64,000 nt of DNA from Nocardia transvalensis. Its GTDB lineage: Bacteria > Actinomycetota > Actinomycetes > Mycobacteriales > Mycobacteriaceae. How positions within the stretch are numbered: position 1 is the first letter of the stretch; each line of letters begins with the position of its first letter. A model generated the notes under the pieces. That model did no database searches. It was given only the letters and a program-made list of their open reading frames with translations, and was not told where the DNA came from. The stretch is from assembly GCF_015477765.1 (NCBI RefSeq), contig NZ_JADLQQ010000006.1, forward strand, positions 372,001 to 436,000, in the 5' to 3' direction. A program made the translations under genes and the position numbers. Positions 44,091 to 52,229 of this stretch are shown piece after piece.

Positions 44091-44375
44091 GACGGGGCTC
44101 CAAATCTACTGCGCGCCAAAAATTCCGGCGAAAACCATGCCGGAATGACGATGCTCTCTCCGACTTCCCGGCGTGTTTTTCGCCGGGATCGAGGAGGATT
44201 GGCCGGGACTGGACGGCTTTGCCAGGTTACCCAGTCGTGATCAACGCCTGCAACAGCGGGCAATTCTTTGTCTCGGGAGCCAATACAGGCGTGCCGAGAT
44301 TGGCTCTCGAGTAAAGGGTTTCGATACCGAAATGGGTCCCCGGGTGATATACCTCTCTGCCGATGGCGCCCGTTC
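44091..44375. other. non-coding gap upstream of beta-lactone operon, with two palindromes
   Basis: No convincing gene is seen. Two hairpins are present: ATTCCGGC/GCCGGAAT at 44122-44146 with a 9-base loop, nearly the same as the palindrome at 18121-18144, and TCCCGGCG/CGCCGGGA at 44165-44187 with a T-rich 7-base loop. The rest, with the promoter that follows, serves as the divergent control region of the P450 and ketosynthase genes. Confidence 0.5.
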
Positions 44376-44405
44376 TTGACACCCGTCCGAATCGCTGCCT
44401 AACGT
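44376..44405 (+). promoter_or_regulatory. sigma-70-type promoter of nlt operon
   Basis: TTGACA (44376-44381, perfect -35) and TAACGT (44400-44405) are separated by 18 bases and lie 94 bases upstream of the nltA-like GTG. The intervening leader (about 87 bases) carries only a weak GGGGG-type ribosome site. It is the best-looking promoter of the window. Confidence 0.62.
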
Positions 44406-44498
44406 GCGGAAATCGAATCGAGTCAATGTTTGCCTCGTTCCCTCCAGGGACGGCGTTCGCCCGTTCCGTTGTTCTGAGAGAAATCGGGGGTCATCACC

Positions 44499-45536
44499 GT
44501 GAGTGCTGCACGCCTGGCTGCGCTGGGGGCCGCTCTGCCCCGGCAGGAATACACTACCGACGAAGTACTCGCCCGCATGTCCAGCGGCGGCCGATTCGAC
44601 GTCGAACGCATTACCGGAATCAAGACGCGGCGCATGGTCGATCGGACCGAGGAGGACACGCTGTCCCTCGGCGCCCAGGCCGCGCTCGATGCGCTGGCGC
44701 GTTCGAATTACAGTGCCGCCGACCTGGATATCGTCATCAGCGCCGGCACCACGGTGCACGACGGCTTCCACATGGTGTTCGAGCCCGCTGCCGCGCACGA
44801 GATCGCCCGCCGGATCGGGGCCGAGAATGCCTCCGGTTACGACGTGGTCAATGCCTGCGGTGGCACCATGACCGCCATTTATCTGCTGGAGAACATGATT
44901 CGCGCCGGGCTGGTGCGGACCGGCATGGTGGTGACGGCCGAGATCATCTCCCCGGTCACCGAGGGCGCGCTGGCCGAGGCCAAGGATCCGCACGATCTGC
45001 AGTTCCCGGCGCTGACCCTGGCCGATGCCGCGGTGGCGGTGATCGTCGACCGCGCCACCGACGACGCCGATCGCATCCACTATGTGGACATGATCACCTG
45101 CTCGGAATTCTCGCCGTTGTGTATCGCCAAGCCCAGCGACGACAGCGAGAACATGATCATGCTGACCGACAACATGACCATGCAGGCCGCGCCGCGGCGG
45201 GAAACGTGGGCGAAACTCCATCGTGACGTTCTCGCCAAACGCGGTAGCGATTTCGCGGCCGAGAACTTCGATTTCATCGTTTTCCATCAGCTCGGTGTGG
45301 CATTCACCGAAAAGCTCGCCCAATCCGGCGCGAAGATTCACGATGCGGAGATGCCGCCGCGACTGGCCACGGTGCACAAGTATGCGAACACCGGTGCCAG
45401 CACTCATTTCCTCGCGCTCTACGACTACATTTCGCGCGGCGAGATTCCGAAGGGTTCCAAGATCTGCGTGGTGCCGACCGCATCCGGGATGATCTTCGGT
45501 GTCATGTCGGTCACGATCGATTCCTTGGTGGGGTGA
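44499..45536 (+). CDS. nltA: OleA/NltA-like ketosynthase III (acyl-CoA Claisen condensation)
   Basis: A 345-residue thiolase-superfamily KAS III. All catalytic residues of the OleA type are present: C120 in VVNACGGT, H263 in VFHQLG, N297 in YANTGAST, and a Glu at 95 in FEPAAAHEI matching the OleA proton-shuttle position. It would condense two long acyl-CoAs into a 2-alkyl-3-ketoacid, the first step of beta-lactone formation. The GTG at 44499 starts the operon 94 bases after a promoter. The partner gene overlaps its stop as GTGA, the layout described for nltA-nltB of nocardiolactone-producing Nocardia. Symbol is assigned by synteny and family resemblance. Confidence 0.85.
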   Translation: MSAARLAALGAALPRQEYTTDEVLARMSSGGRFDVERITGIKTRRMVDRTEEDTLSLGAQAALDALARSNYSAADLDIVISAGTTVHDGFHMVFEPAAAHEIARRIGAENASGYDVVNACGGTMTAIYLLENMIRAGLVRTGMVVTAEIISPVTEGALAEAKDPHDLQFPALTLADAAVAVIVDRATDDADRIHYVDMITCSEFSPLCIAKPSDDSENMIMLTDNMTMQAAPRRETWAKLHRDVLAKRGSDFAAENFDFIVFHQLGVAFTEKLAQSGAKIHDAEMPPRLATVHKYANTGASTHFLALYDYISRGEIPKGSKICVVPTASGMIFGVMSVTIDSLVG

Positions 45537-46453
45537 GCATGTCTGTTGTCATCGAACAATCCGCGATCAGCGCGGCCGCGGCCGACGCCGGATCCATCGA
45601 CCATGCGGTGGCGGCCGGCCGGGCCTGCCTGGAGCGGGCCGGTGTGGCACCCGACGATATCGACGTGCTGATCAACGTCGGCGTCTATCGCGATGGCAAT
45701 GTGGTGGAGCCCGCCAACTCGGCGCTGATTCAGCTCGGCCTGGATATGCACCGGGACTACGAGGCCGGTTCGGGCCGCTCCACGTTCTCCCTCGATCTGC
45801 GCAACGGCGCCTGCGGTGTGCTCAACGCCGTGCAGGCGGCGTCGGCCTTGCTGATCAACGGCACCGCCGACCGGGTGCTGATCGTCGGCAGCGATGCCCA
45901 TCCCGGTGGGATCGCCCATGCCCCAGCGGATTTCCGCTACGCCACCACCGGTGCGGCCTGGCTGTTGGGCAAAGGTGTGGACCGCGACAGCGGTTTCGGG
46001 ACCGTGCACATTCCCCCGGCGCGCGGACGGCGGGCAGGCACGAATCCCGGTGTCGACGGCTATCTCGACCTGAAGGCGATGGGAACCGAAGGCCAGCGGT
46101 CGATTACGGTCGAGGTGGCGCAGGACTACGAGTCGGTGTTGGCCGTGACCGCCGCGGAGACGGTGAGCGACTACCTCGCCGCGCAGCCGCGGCTCGATCC
46201 CGCCCGCGCCGTGCTGGTGACCAACAACCCGGCCCCCGGATTCGCCGCCGACCTGGCGGAGAAGTTCGGATTCGCGCGCGGTTATCAGGCGATGACCGGT
46301 GACCGCGACGCCGGTAGTTCGGGCCTGGCCATCGCCTACCAACAGCTGCGCGAGCAGGGTGAGCTGTCGCCGGGCGACGAATTGCTGCTGCTGGCGGCCG
46401 GTTCGGGTCCGATGGCCGCGTGCGTGAGTTATCGGGTGGAAGGCGCCGAGTGA
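45533..46453 (+). CDS. nltB: degenerate KAS III partner (NltB-like)
   Basis: A 306-residue KAS III-like protein, about 40 residues shorter than its neighbour. A Cys remains at 94 in NGACGVLNAV and Glu at 59 in VVEPANSA, but the His position reads TNNPAPGF and the Asn position reads GDRDAGSSG, so the full Cys-His-Asn triad is lost. It is probably the structural or Glu-donating half of a heterodimer with NltA, comparable to split KAS III pairs. The GTG at 45533 overlaps the preceding stop; an ATG at 45539 is a near alternative. Its stop overlaps the ligase GTG. Confidence 0.82.
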   Translation: MSMSVVIEQSAISAAAADAGSIDHAVAAGRACLERAGVAPDDIDVLINVGVYRDGNVVEPANSALIQLGLDMHRDYEAGSGRSTFSLDLRNGACGVLNAVQAASALLINGTADRVLIVGSDAHPGGIAHAPADFRYATTGAAWLLGKGVDRDSGFGTVHIPPARGRRAGTNPGVDGYLDLKAMGTEGQRSITVEVAQDYESVLAVTAAETVSDYLAAQPRLDPARAVLVTNNPAPGFAADLAEKFGFARGYQAMTGDRDAGSSGLAIAYQQLREQGELSPGDELLLLAAGSGPMAACVSYRVEGAE

Positions 46454-48159
46454 GTTCCCCGTCGGAGGATCTCGATGTCCTGCTGGCGCGCCAGCTCGAC
46501 AAATGGGCCGATCTGCCCGCGGTGAGCTATCCGGCCCGGCCGCGCGTGGACGGGTCGAGCGCCGGATATGCCCTGTCGTTCGAGACATTGACCTTTCGGG
46601 AGTTGGGCGAGCGCATCGAGGCATACGCCACCGCGTTCACCGATATCGGAATCACCAAGGGCGTCAAGACGATCGTGATGGTCCGGCCGGATCCGGATCT
46701 GTTCGCGGTGATCTTCGCGCTGTTCCGGGTGGGTGCCGTGCCGGTGGTGGTGGACCCGGGGATGGGTGTGCGGCGCATGCTGCACTGCTTCCGCAGCGTG
46801 GGTGCGCGGGCGTTCATCGGTGTGCCGCAGGCGCATCTGGTGCGGCTGGCGGCGCGGCGGACCTTCGCCGAGGTCCGGGTGCATGTGACGGCGGGCCGCT
46901 CCTATTGGGGCGGGCACACCCTCGAGGACCTGGCCGAGCGGGGCCGGGCGCGGGCGCACACACCCGTGGTGCACGAGCCGGACGACCTGTTGATGATCGC
47001 GTTCACGACCGGCAGCACCGGCCCGGCGAAGGGTGTCGAATTCACTCGGGCCCAATTCGCGGCGTCGCTGCGGGTGGTCACCGATTTGCACGGCCGCGCC
47101 GATGGATTCACCTCGCTGGTGACGGTGCCGTTGTTCGGCATCTTCGACCTGCTGCAGGGCGCACACCTGGTGTTGGGGCCGGTCGATCCGGTCCGGGTGT
47201 CGAAGGCCGATCCGGCGCTGCTCGCCGATGTGGCCGCTCGCTTCGAGGTCACCGATCTGACGGCATCACCGGCGCTGCTCGCCCCGCTGGGAGAGTACCT
47301 GCGGCGCAGCCGGATCGAATTGCCCTCGTTGACCACCGTCATCTCGATGGGTGCCCCGGCGAATCTCGATGCGCTGGACGGGATTCGGTCCGCGCTGGGC
47401 CCGGATGCGCGTGTCTTCACCACCTATGGCGCCACCGAGGCGCTGCCGCTGACCACCCTGGAATGGCGTGAGCTGCAGGCCACTCGCGAGCAGACCCGCG
47501 ACGGGTACGGCACCTGCGTGGGGCGTGCGTTGCCGGAGACAGACAGTGACACCCGGGTGCGCATCATTCGTATTTCCGATGATGAGATTCCTTGGTGGAG
47601 CGAGGGTTTGGAGGTCGCGCCCGGGGAGGTCGGGGAGATCGTCGCCACCGGCTCGCAGGTCAGCAAGGGTTATCACCGCAACCCGAAGGCCGACGCGCGG
47701 GCCAAGATCGATGAGCGACTGCCGGATGGCACCGTGCGTCGCTGGCACCGGGTCGGTGACCTGGCGTGGCGAGACGACACGGATCGGCTGTGGTTCTGCG
47801 GCCGCATCTCTCAGCGGGTGCGCACCGCCGCCGAGGATCTGTTCACGGTTCGCTGCGAGCAGGTGTTCAACACCCATCCGGACGTGCGGCGGACCGCGCT
47901 GGTCGGTGTGGGCCGTTCCGGCGACCAGGTGCCGGTGCTGTGCTACGAGCTCCGCGATGGGGTCGATCCGTCCGAATGTCCGCGCATCGAACGGGAACTG
48001 TGGCGGCTGGCCGCGGCCCGGGAGATGACCTCGCCCATCCGAGTGTTTCTGTACCACGAGGGGTTTCCCGTCGACATTCGGCACAACGCCAAGATCGGCC
48101 GGGAGGAGCTCGCGGGCTGGGCGGCCCGACGGCTCGGCTATCACGGAGGAAGTCAGTGA
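46450..48159 (+). CDS. nltC: OleC/NltC-like beta-lactone synthetase (AMP-forming)
   Basis: A 569-residue adenylate-forming enzyme of the OleC type. It shows the phosphate-binding loop TTGSTGPAKG, TTYGATEALP, and the RWHRVGDLAWRDDTDRLWFCGR hinge with the core Asp. OleC-type enzymes activate a 2-alkyl-3-hydroxyacid with ATP and close it to a beta-lactone instead of loading CoA. The GTG at 46450 overlaps the previous stop as GTGA and its own stop overlaps the reductase GTG. The lack of an adjacent CoA-dependent partner and the OleA/OleD neighbours favour beta-lactone formation over fatty-acyl-CoA ligation. Confidence 0.85.
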   Translation: MSSPSEDLDVLLARQLDKWADLPAVSYPARPRVDGSSAGYALSFETLTFRELGERIEAYATAFTDIGITKGVKTIVMVRPDPDLFAVIFALFRVGAVPVVVDPGMGVRRMLHCFRSVGARAFIGVPQAHLVRLAARRTFAEVRVHVTAGRSYWGGHTLEDLAERGRARAHTPVVHEPDDLLMIAFTTGSTGPAKGVEFTRAQFAASLRVVTDLHGRADGFTSLVTVPLFGIFDLLQGAHLVLGPVDPVRVSKADPALLADVAARFEVTDLTASPALLAPLGEYLRRSRIELPSLTTVISMGAPANLDALDGIRSALGPDARVFTTYGATEALPLTTLEWRELQATREQTRDGYGTCVGRALPETDSDTRVRIIRISDDEIPWWSEGLEVAPGEVGEIVATGSQVSKGYHRNPKADARAKIDERLPDGTVRRWHRVGDLAWRDDTDRLWFCGRISQRVRTAAEDLFTVRCEQVFNTHPDVRRTALVGVGRSGDQVPVLCYELRDGVDPSECPRIERELWRLAAAREMTSPIRVFLYHEGFPVDIRHNAKIGREELAGWAARRLGYHGGSQ

Positions 48160-49181
48160 CCAAGGTCCTTGTTACCGGTGCGACCGGATTTCTCGGCAGT
48201 CATATCGTCGATCAGTGCTTGGCCGCCGGTGACGAGGTGCGGGTCCTGACCCGGCCGACCAGCAACCTGGGATATCTGGGCACCCTGTCCGATATCGAGA
48301 TCGTGCACGGTGACCTCGGTGATGCGGAGTCGCTGGCAGCGGCCTGCAAGGGTGTCGACGTGGTGCATCACAGCGCCGGGCGGGTGGCGGAGACGGGGCG
48401 CCGGGAATTGTTCTGGGAGGCCAATGTCGAGGGCACGCGGCGGCTGATGGATGCGGCCCGTGGTGCCGGTGTCGGCCGGTTCGTGTACGTGAGCAGCCCG
48501 AGCGTGGCCACCGAGTACGACACCGACCGTTTCGGCATCGACGAATCCGAGCCGTATGTGCGCAATCCGAAGAGCTACTACGTGGAGACCAAGGCGGTGG
48601 CCGAGCGAGAGGTGCTGGCCGCCAACACCTCCGATTTCACCACCTGCGCGCTGCGTCCCCGCATGATCTGGGGTCCGCGCTCGGGCGGGTGGATGACGCT
48701 GCTGCTGAACAAGATTCGCTCCGGCCGACTGCCCGACCTGTCCGGCGGTAAGCAGGTGCTGGTGTCGATCACCTACTGCGAGCACGCCGCCCGCGCCTGT
48801 GTGCAGGCCTCCCGTTCGGACCATGTCGCGGGCAAGGCCTACTTCCTGGCCGACGCCGAGGACGTGGACCTGTGGGCCTTCGCCCGCGACCTCGCCACCG
48901 CCCTCGACCTCACCCCACCCACCAAAACCATCCCGAAGCCCGCCCTGACCCTGGCCATCACCATCTTCGACACCATCTGGAAAATCCCCGGCCTCCAGGA
49001 CCGCATCGCCCCCCCACTGTCCAGCTGGACAGTCGCGGCCCTCACCGTCTCCAACACCTACGACACCACCGCCGCCCACCGCGACTTCGACTACGAGCCC
49101 ACGGTTTCGCTACACGAGGGCCTGAACCGCTATGTGGAGTGGGTCCACTCGATAGGCGGCCTGGACGCCTTACCCGCCTGA
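48156..49181 (+). CDS. nltD: OleD/NltD-like 3-ketoacid reductase (SDR/epimerase fold)
   Basis: A 341-residue extended SDR. The NAD(P) motif VLVTGATGFLGSHIV starts at residue 3, the catalytic Ser is in YVSSPSV, and the Tyr-Lys pair is in YYVETKAVAE. OleD reduces the 2-alkyl-3-ketoacid made by OleA to the 3-hydroxyacid used by OleC. A C-terminal hydrophobic region (LAITIFDTIWKIPGL) may touch the membrane or the long-chain substrate. The GTG at 48156 overlaps the synthetase stop; GGAGGAAG precedes it. No oleB hydrolase follows, so the product would stay a beta-lactone. Confidence 0.87.
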   Translation: MTKVLVTGATGFLGSHIVDQCLAAGDEVRVLTRPTSNLGYLGTLSDIEIVHGDLGDAESLAAACKGVDVVHHSAGRVAETGRRELFWEANVEGTRRLMDAARGAGVGRFVYVSSPSVATEYDTDRFGIDESEPYVRNPKSYYVETKAVAEREVLAANTSDFTTCALRPRMIWGPRSGGWMTLLLNKIRSGRLPDLSGGKQVLVSITYCEHAARACVQASRSDHVAGKAYFLADAEDVDLWAFARDLATALDLTPPTKTIPKPALTLAITIFDTIWKIPGLQDRIAPPLSSWTVAALTVSNTYDTTAAHRDFDYEPTVSLHEGLNRYVEWVHSIGGLDALPA

Positions 49182-49238
49182 AGGCTCGTGAGTCAGCCCG
49201 CTTCCTCGTCGTCTTTCCCAATATGGCCGGGGGATGGG

Positions 49239-50210
49239 TCAGCGTGTGCTTGCGATGACCGGGTAGTGGTCGGACAGGTTGGTGTAGGTGTAGTCCTTGC
49301 CCCAGCTCGTTACCGTCCATGGCTCGCACTGTTCGGGGAGGACCGTGTTGGTCCAGGCGGTTGGGCGGGCGTGTCCGCGGCGGAACAGGACGTAGTCCAG
49401 ATCCTCGCGCGGCTCGCCGGGATAGCGATAGGCCGCAATGGAATTGGATTGGGTGTCGAAGGAGTAAGGGTGGCCGGTGCGGGTGTCGGCCGGGTCCAGG
49501 CCCGCGTTGTCGAGCATGCTGCGGTACTCCGGGCCGTGTGAGTCGACGTTGAGATCGCCTGCCACCAGGACCTGTTCGCTCGCCGGAATGTGCTTACCGT
49601 CCAGGAAGGCCGCGATCTGGCGGAATTGCTTGGCACGGTCGGAGACGGCTTCGCCTGCGCGGCAACGGCTGTCGGTGGACTGGGTGTGGGTGCCGACGAC
49701 GTGCACCGTGGTGCCGTTCACATCCAGAACGACGTAGGCGAAGCCCTTGTTCGCGGTCCAGTCCACGCCGCAACCGTTCTCGAACAGGACCTGCTCCTTG
49801 CGTACGATCGGCCACTTGCTCATCACGATCACACCGCCGTCCTCCGCGGTGGTGTCGGAGTACTTCCCGCCCGTGGCGTCCCAGCCGTCGCGGCCCCGGC
49901 CGACCACCGGCGTCTGATGCGGATACAGCCGCGCCGCATCGGCTTTCATGGCCTCGGAGATCTCGTTGTCGAACGCCTCCTGCAGGACCACCACGTCGTT
50001 GCCTCGGAAGAAGTCGGCCGCCACGATGGCCGTGGCGCGATGTTCCTGACCCCAGTTCGGATACAGCGTGGTGCTCATCAGAAAGGTGTTGTAGGTCAGC
50101 ACCTTCAGCGCCGGTGGGGCGGGTGCGGCCTGCGCGGCGGATGGCAGGCCCAGGCCCAGCACCGCGGTGGCGGCGAGGGCGATCAGCGTGGTCTTCCGAC
50201 CCAGCGACAT
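49239..50210 (-). CDS. secreted sphingomyelinase C-like phosphodiesterase
   Basis: A 323-residue neutral sphingomyelinase-type enzyme of the EEP (DNase I-like) fold. A signal peptide (TLIALAATAVLGLGLPSAAQA) ends at an Ala-x-Ala site near residue 28. Metal and catalytic motifs are LTYNTFLM, VVLQEAFDN, VVGTHTQSTD, VAGDLNVDSHG and the terminal NLSDHYPVIAS. It cleaves sphingomyelin to ceramide and phosphocholine in host membranes in known homologues such as Bacillus and Staphylococcus enzymes. The ATG at 50210 follows GAAGGAGAC. It converges on the beta-lactone operon with a 57-base gap that shows no clear terminator. Confidence 0.88.
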   Translation of the reverse strand: MSLGRKTTLIALAATAVLGLGLPSAAQAAPAPPALKVLTYNTFLMSTTLYPNWGQEHRATAIVAADFFRGNDVVVLQEAFDNEISEAMKADAARLYPHQTPVVGRGRDGWDATGGKYSDTTAEDGGVIVMSKWPIVRKEQVLFENGCGVDWTANKGFAYVVLDVNGTTVHVVGTHTQSTDSRCRAGEAVSDRAKQFRQIAAFLDGKHIPASEQVLVAGDLNVDSHGPEYRSMLDNAGLDPADTRTGHPYSFDTQSNSIAAYRYPGEPREDLDYVLFRRGHARPTAWTNTVLPEQCEPWTVTSWGKDYTYTNLSDHYPVIASTR

Positions 50211-50341
50211 GTGCGTCTCCTTCGATCCGATCGGCCCGCCCGGATCGCGAGCGGGCGGAGACAGCGAAATCGGACAAATCGACGCGAAGATGTCCGGCAT
50301 ATGAGGCCGGGATGTTCTCGAATGGAAATATGGGTCCCCAG

Positions 50342-50438
50342 TCACCCGCCTCGGCGGCGACTGCGGGGGGAGCGGGGTTTGCGGCGATAGAAGTACTCTC
50401 CGCCGATATCAGCTGCGGCGCCGGCGATCTCGTCGATC
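50342..50438 (-). pseudogene. truncated copy of the 51984-52229 gene
   Basis: In the minus strand the frame reads IDEIAGAAADIGGEYFY joined to RRKPRSPRSRRRG, matching the end of the small gene at 51984-52229 but lacking 14 codons between them and the entire first half. The deletion is in frame and flanked by short TAG repeats. There is no start codon, so it is a remnant. Confidence 0.55.
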
Positions 50439-50760
50439 TTGGGCGAGCCGCATGGGGCGCGTCCAACACTCGCACCTACGGCCGCACTCCGCAACAACCA
50501 TCTCCCAGCCTGATACGCGGGTGCGAGCGCTACCTACTCGCCTGCACCCGCGCTACTCATTCAGGGACGGGGCACAGGGCGGCTCAATGGTGTCGCGACA
50601 CTCGCCCATACTCTCTGACCCGCAGAACACCACGGTCCTGGTCAGGGTAAGCACCTGGTCGCCAGATATTCTCCGACGCTCGGAGACGCGACCAAGACAA
50701 TGCCCGGTCCGGACGGCGGAATCCGGCTATGACACCGGATTCAGGGTGTGCCGCCTGGGC
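50439..50760. other. non-coding stretch, no gene supported
   Basis: About 320 bases without a convincing frame. A weak 6-bp dyad (CTGACC/GGTCAG near 50617-50646) is the only structure seen. G+C is lower than in neighbouring genes, as expected for decayed sequence. Confidence 0.4.
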
Positions 50761-51147
50761 TCAAGCTCGCCACGGCCTTGAATTGGTCGAGGGATGAAGC
50801 CGGTGCAGTTCCGCCGCAAGCCTCTCCCGGTGCTCCTCGGCGGCCTGGGCGCTCGAAAAGCCCAGTGCGTCGGCGACGTACTGCCAACCGAGGCCATGTG
50901 CCAGAGCCGTATCGATGAATCTGGCTTCCGATTGATCGATGAAAAACCGGTCTGTGACGATCAGCCGACGCCAAGCGGCCATTACCTCTGGGGGAATATC
51001 CGGAATGTCGTCCCGGACGGTCAGCGTATTCATCGCCAGCAACGGCTGCTCGCCCACCAGCCGAAACCCCTCCTCCCCGAGGGCCTCACGTAACCACGCT
51101 TCGAGAGCCGGTCCCATTTGCTGCTGGCGTTCGACCATGTGACTCAT
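50761..51147 (-). CDS. hypothetical protein, HTH-like C-terminus
   Basis: A 128-residue protein I do not recognise. It is mostly helical; the segment IDTALAHGLGWQYVADALGF followed by SSAQAAEEHRERL has the spacing of a helix-turn-helix, so nucleic-acid binding is possible. The ATG at 51147 is chosen; an ATG at 51138 or a TTG further upstream would also work, and none has a good ribosome site. A short upstream frame overlaps it by about 60 bases, as in some paired small genes. Confidence 0.55.
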   Translation of the reverse strand: MSHMVERQQQMGPALEAWLREALGEEGFRLVGEQPLLAMNTLTVRDDIPDIPPEVMAAWRRLIVTDRFFIDQSEARFIDTALAHGLGWQYVADALGFSSAQAAEEHRERLAAELHRLHPSTNSRPWRA

Positions 51148-51274
51148 TGTAAGTCGCTTGTGGGCCGGTGCTCGCGAGGACGACGACAACCCACGGCCGA
51201 TCCGGCCTCCGTACTCCCTCCCAGGCCTCTAGCTCGCCCTCGAACACGGCCGCACCGGCGACGAAGTATGACAA
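51086..51274 (-). CDS. possible short gene fragment overlapping the next gene
   Basis: A frame opening at a TTG (51274) encodes SYFVAGAAVFEGELEAWEG and further hydrophobic VVVVLAS sequence that looks protein-like, then runs into the next gene's start in another frame. The coding look extends about 20 codons upstream of the TTG without any start. It may be the end of a broken gene. Confidence 0.28.
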   Translation of the reverse strand: MSYFVAGAAVFEGELEAWEGVRRPDRPWVVVVLASTGPQATYNESHGRTPAANGTGSRSVVT

Positions 51275-51535
51275 CGGTTTTCGAGCCTCCTTCTGGGCTG
51301 CCTGAGCAAGATCGATGATGCATCCGACAAGCTAGGCACGACGCGGAGCCTGTCCCTGGATGGCAGTCGGCCATCCAATCTGAATGAGTGGGTTTGCACT
51401 ACCGCCCGACCGTCGGGGGAATTCCGAACCGCAGCGAGGGGGAGCGGGGTATATGCTGGGCGACCTTCTGGGTCTACCGCGTGGCAGTACTCGGAAACGG
51501 CTACCGATCCCTGTGGCTGAGCGAGGAGCGCAACA
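51275..51535. other. gap between small genes with possible promoter
   Basis: No gene is supported. A GTATAT-type -10-like sequence near 51457 lies about 75 bases before the GTG of the next gene; no -35 box matches it. GAGGAG just before 51536 serves that gene as ribosome site. Confidence 0.35.
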
Positions 51536-51967
51536 GTGAGCGAGGAAGGTGGCTGGGAAGACTTTGTTGTCGACCTGTGCGATCTCGCGGTGAAGTATGA
51601 CGCGGATACATTTCTTTCCGAGTCACGTGTTGTTCTTTCCGCCCGCACAATCCATCCCGGCGACCAGTGCGGCAGTATCGTGGTTACCCGCTTCGACGAC
51701 GAGGCGGCGCGGGTGGAGACGGGGTGGTGCTTCACCATGGTGGTGGATTACGTTGCCGAAGACCATGACCGGCCGGTTCCGGCGCTCGGCCTGATTGAGG
51801 CGATTTGTTCCGGCAACGCGGAAGAGCACTGTCTGATCGATTCCGACGGCCGCTGGGTAGGAATTCTCCTCGAGGCATGGGCACCGAACGGCGACCGGTG
51901 GCAATCGGGTGATCCGAACCGTGCCGAGAAGCGAGCGACGCGACGGTTTCCGCGTTGGGCCCAGTGA
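51536..51967 (+). CDS. hypothetical protein
   Basis: A 143-residue acidic protein without a family I recognise. The pattern is mixed alpha/beta with no membrane segment or signal: WEDFVVDLCDLAVKYDADTF at the N-terminus, then several strands and a PVPALGLIEAICSGNAEEH segment. Four cysteines occur without metal-site spacing. The GTG at 51536 follows GAGGAG. It converges on the small gene at 51984 with a 16-base gap. Base composition fits the chromosome. Confidence 0.6.
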   Translation: MSEEGGWEDFVVDLCDLAVKYDADTFLSESRVVLSARTIHPGDQCGSIVVTRFDDEAARVETGWCFTMVVDYVAEDHDRPVPALGLIEAICSGNAEEHCLIDSDGRWVGILLEAWAPNGDRWQSGDPNRAEKRATRRFPRWAQ

Positions 51968-51983
51968 AGCAGTTGCCGCCGAG

Positions 51984-52229
51984 TCACCCTCGGCGGCGAC
52001 TGCGGGGGGAGCGGGGTTTGCGGCGGTAGACGGTGGCGGTGATGCGGTGGCCCATGGGGTTGGTTACGTAGAAGTACTCGCCGCCGATATCGGCTGCGGC
52101 GCGGGAGATCTCATCGATCGCGCCGTGGAAGTCGGCGGTGCCGAAGTGGCTCAGGGTCATCTCGACCGTGCCCACCGGGTCGAATCCGTCCGATGGTGGG
52201 GTGTCGAGTTCTTCGGCCCTTCCCACCAT
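51984..52229 (-). CDS. small DUF1471-like hypothetical protein
   Basis: An 81-residue protein. The middle (GTVEMTLSHFGTADF, then IDEISRAAADIGGEYFYVTN and GHRITATVYR) weakly resembles the YhcN/DUF1471 pattern of Gly-Thr strand, helix and terminal TAxVY strand. An Arg-rich tail ends the protein. The ATG shares a base with the TAA of the SDR gene (TAATG), so it is translated by coupling after it. A truncated copy lies at 50342-50438. No signal peptide is present, unlike typical DUF1471 proteins. Confidence 0.5.
   Translation of the reverse strand: MVGRAEELDTPPSDGFDPVGTVEMTLSHFGTADFHGAIDEISRAAADIGGEYFYVTNPMGHRITATVYRRKPRSPRSRRRG

Noticed and set aside
51144..51374. A 76-codon minus-strand frame between the small hypothetical genes
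   Set aside because: Runs in a different frame from the more protein-like neighbour and has Arg-rich shadow composition.
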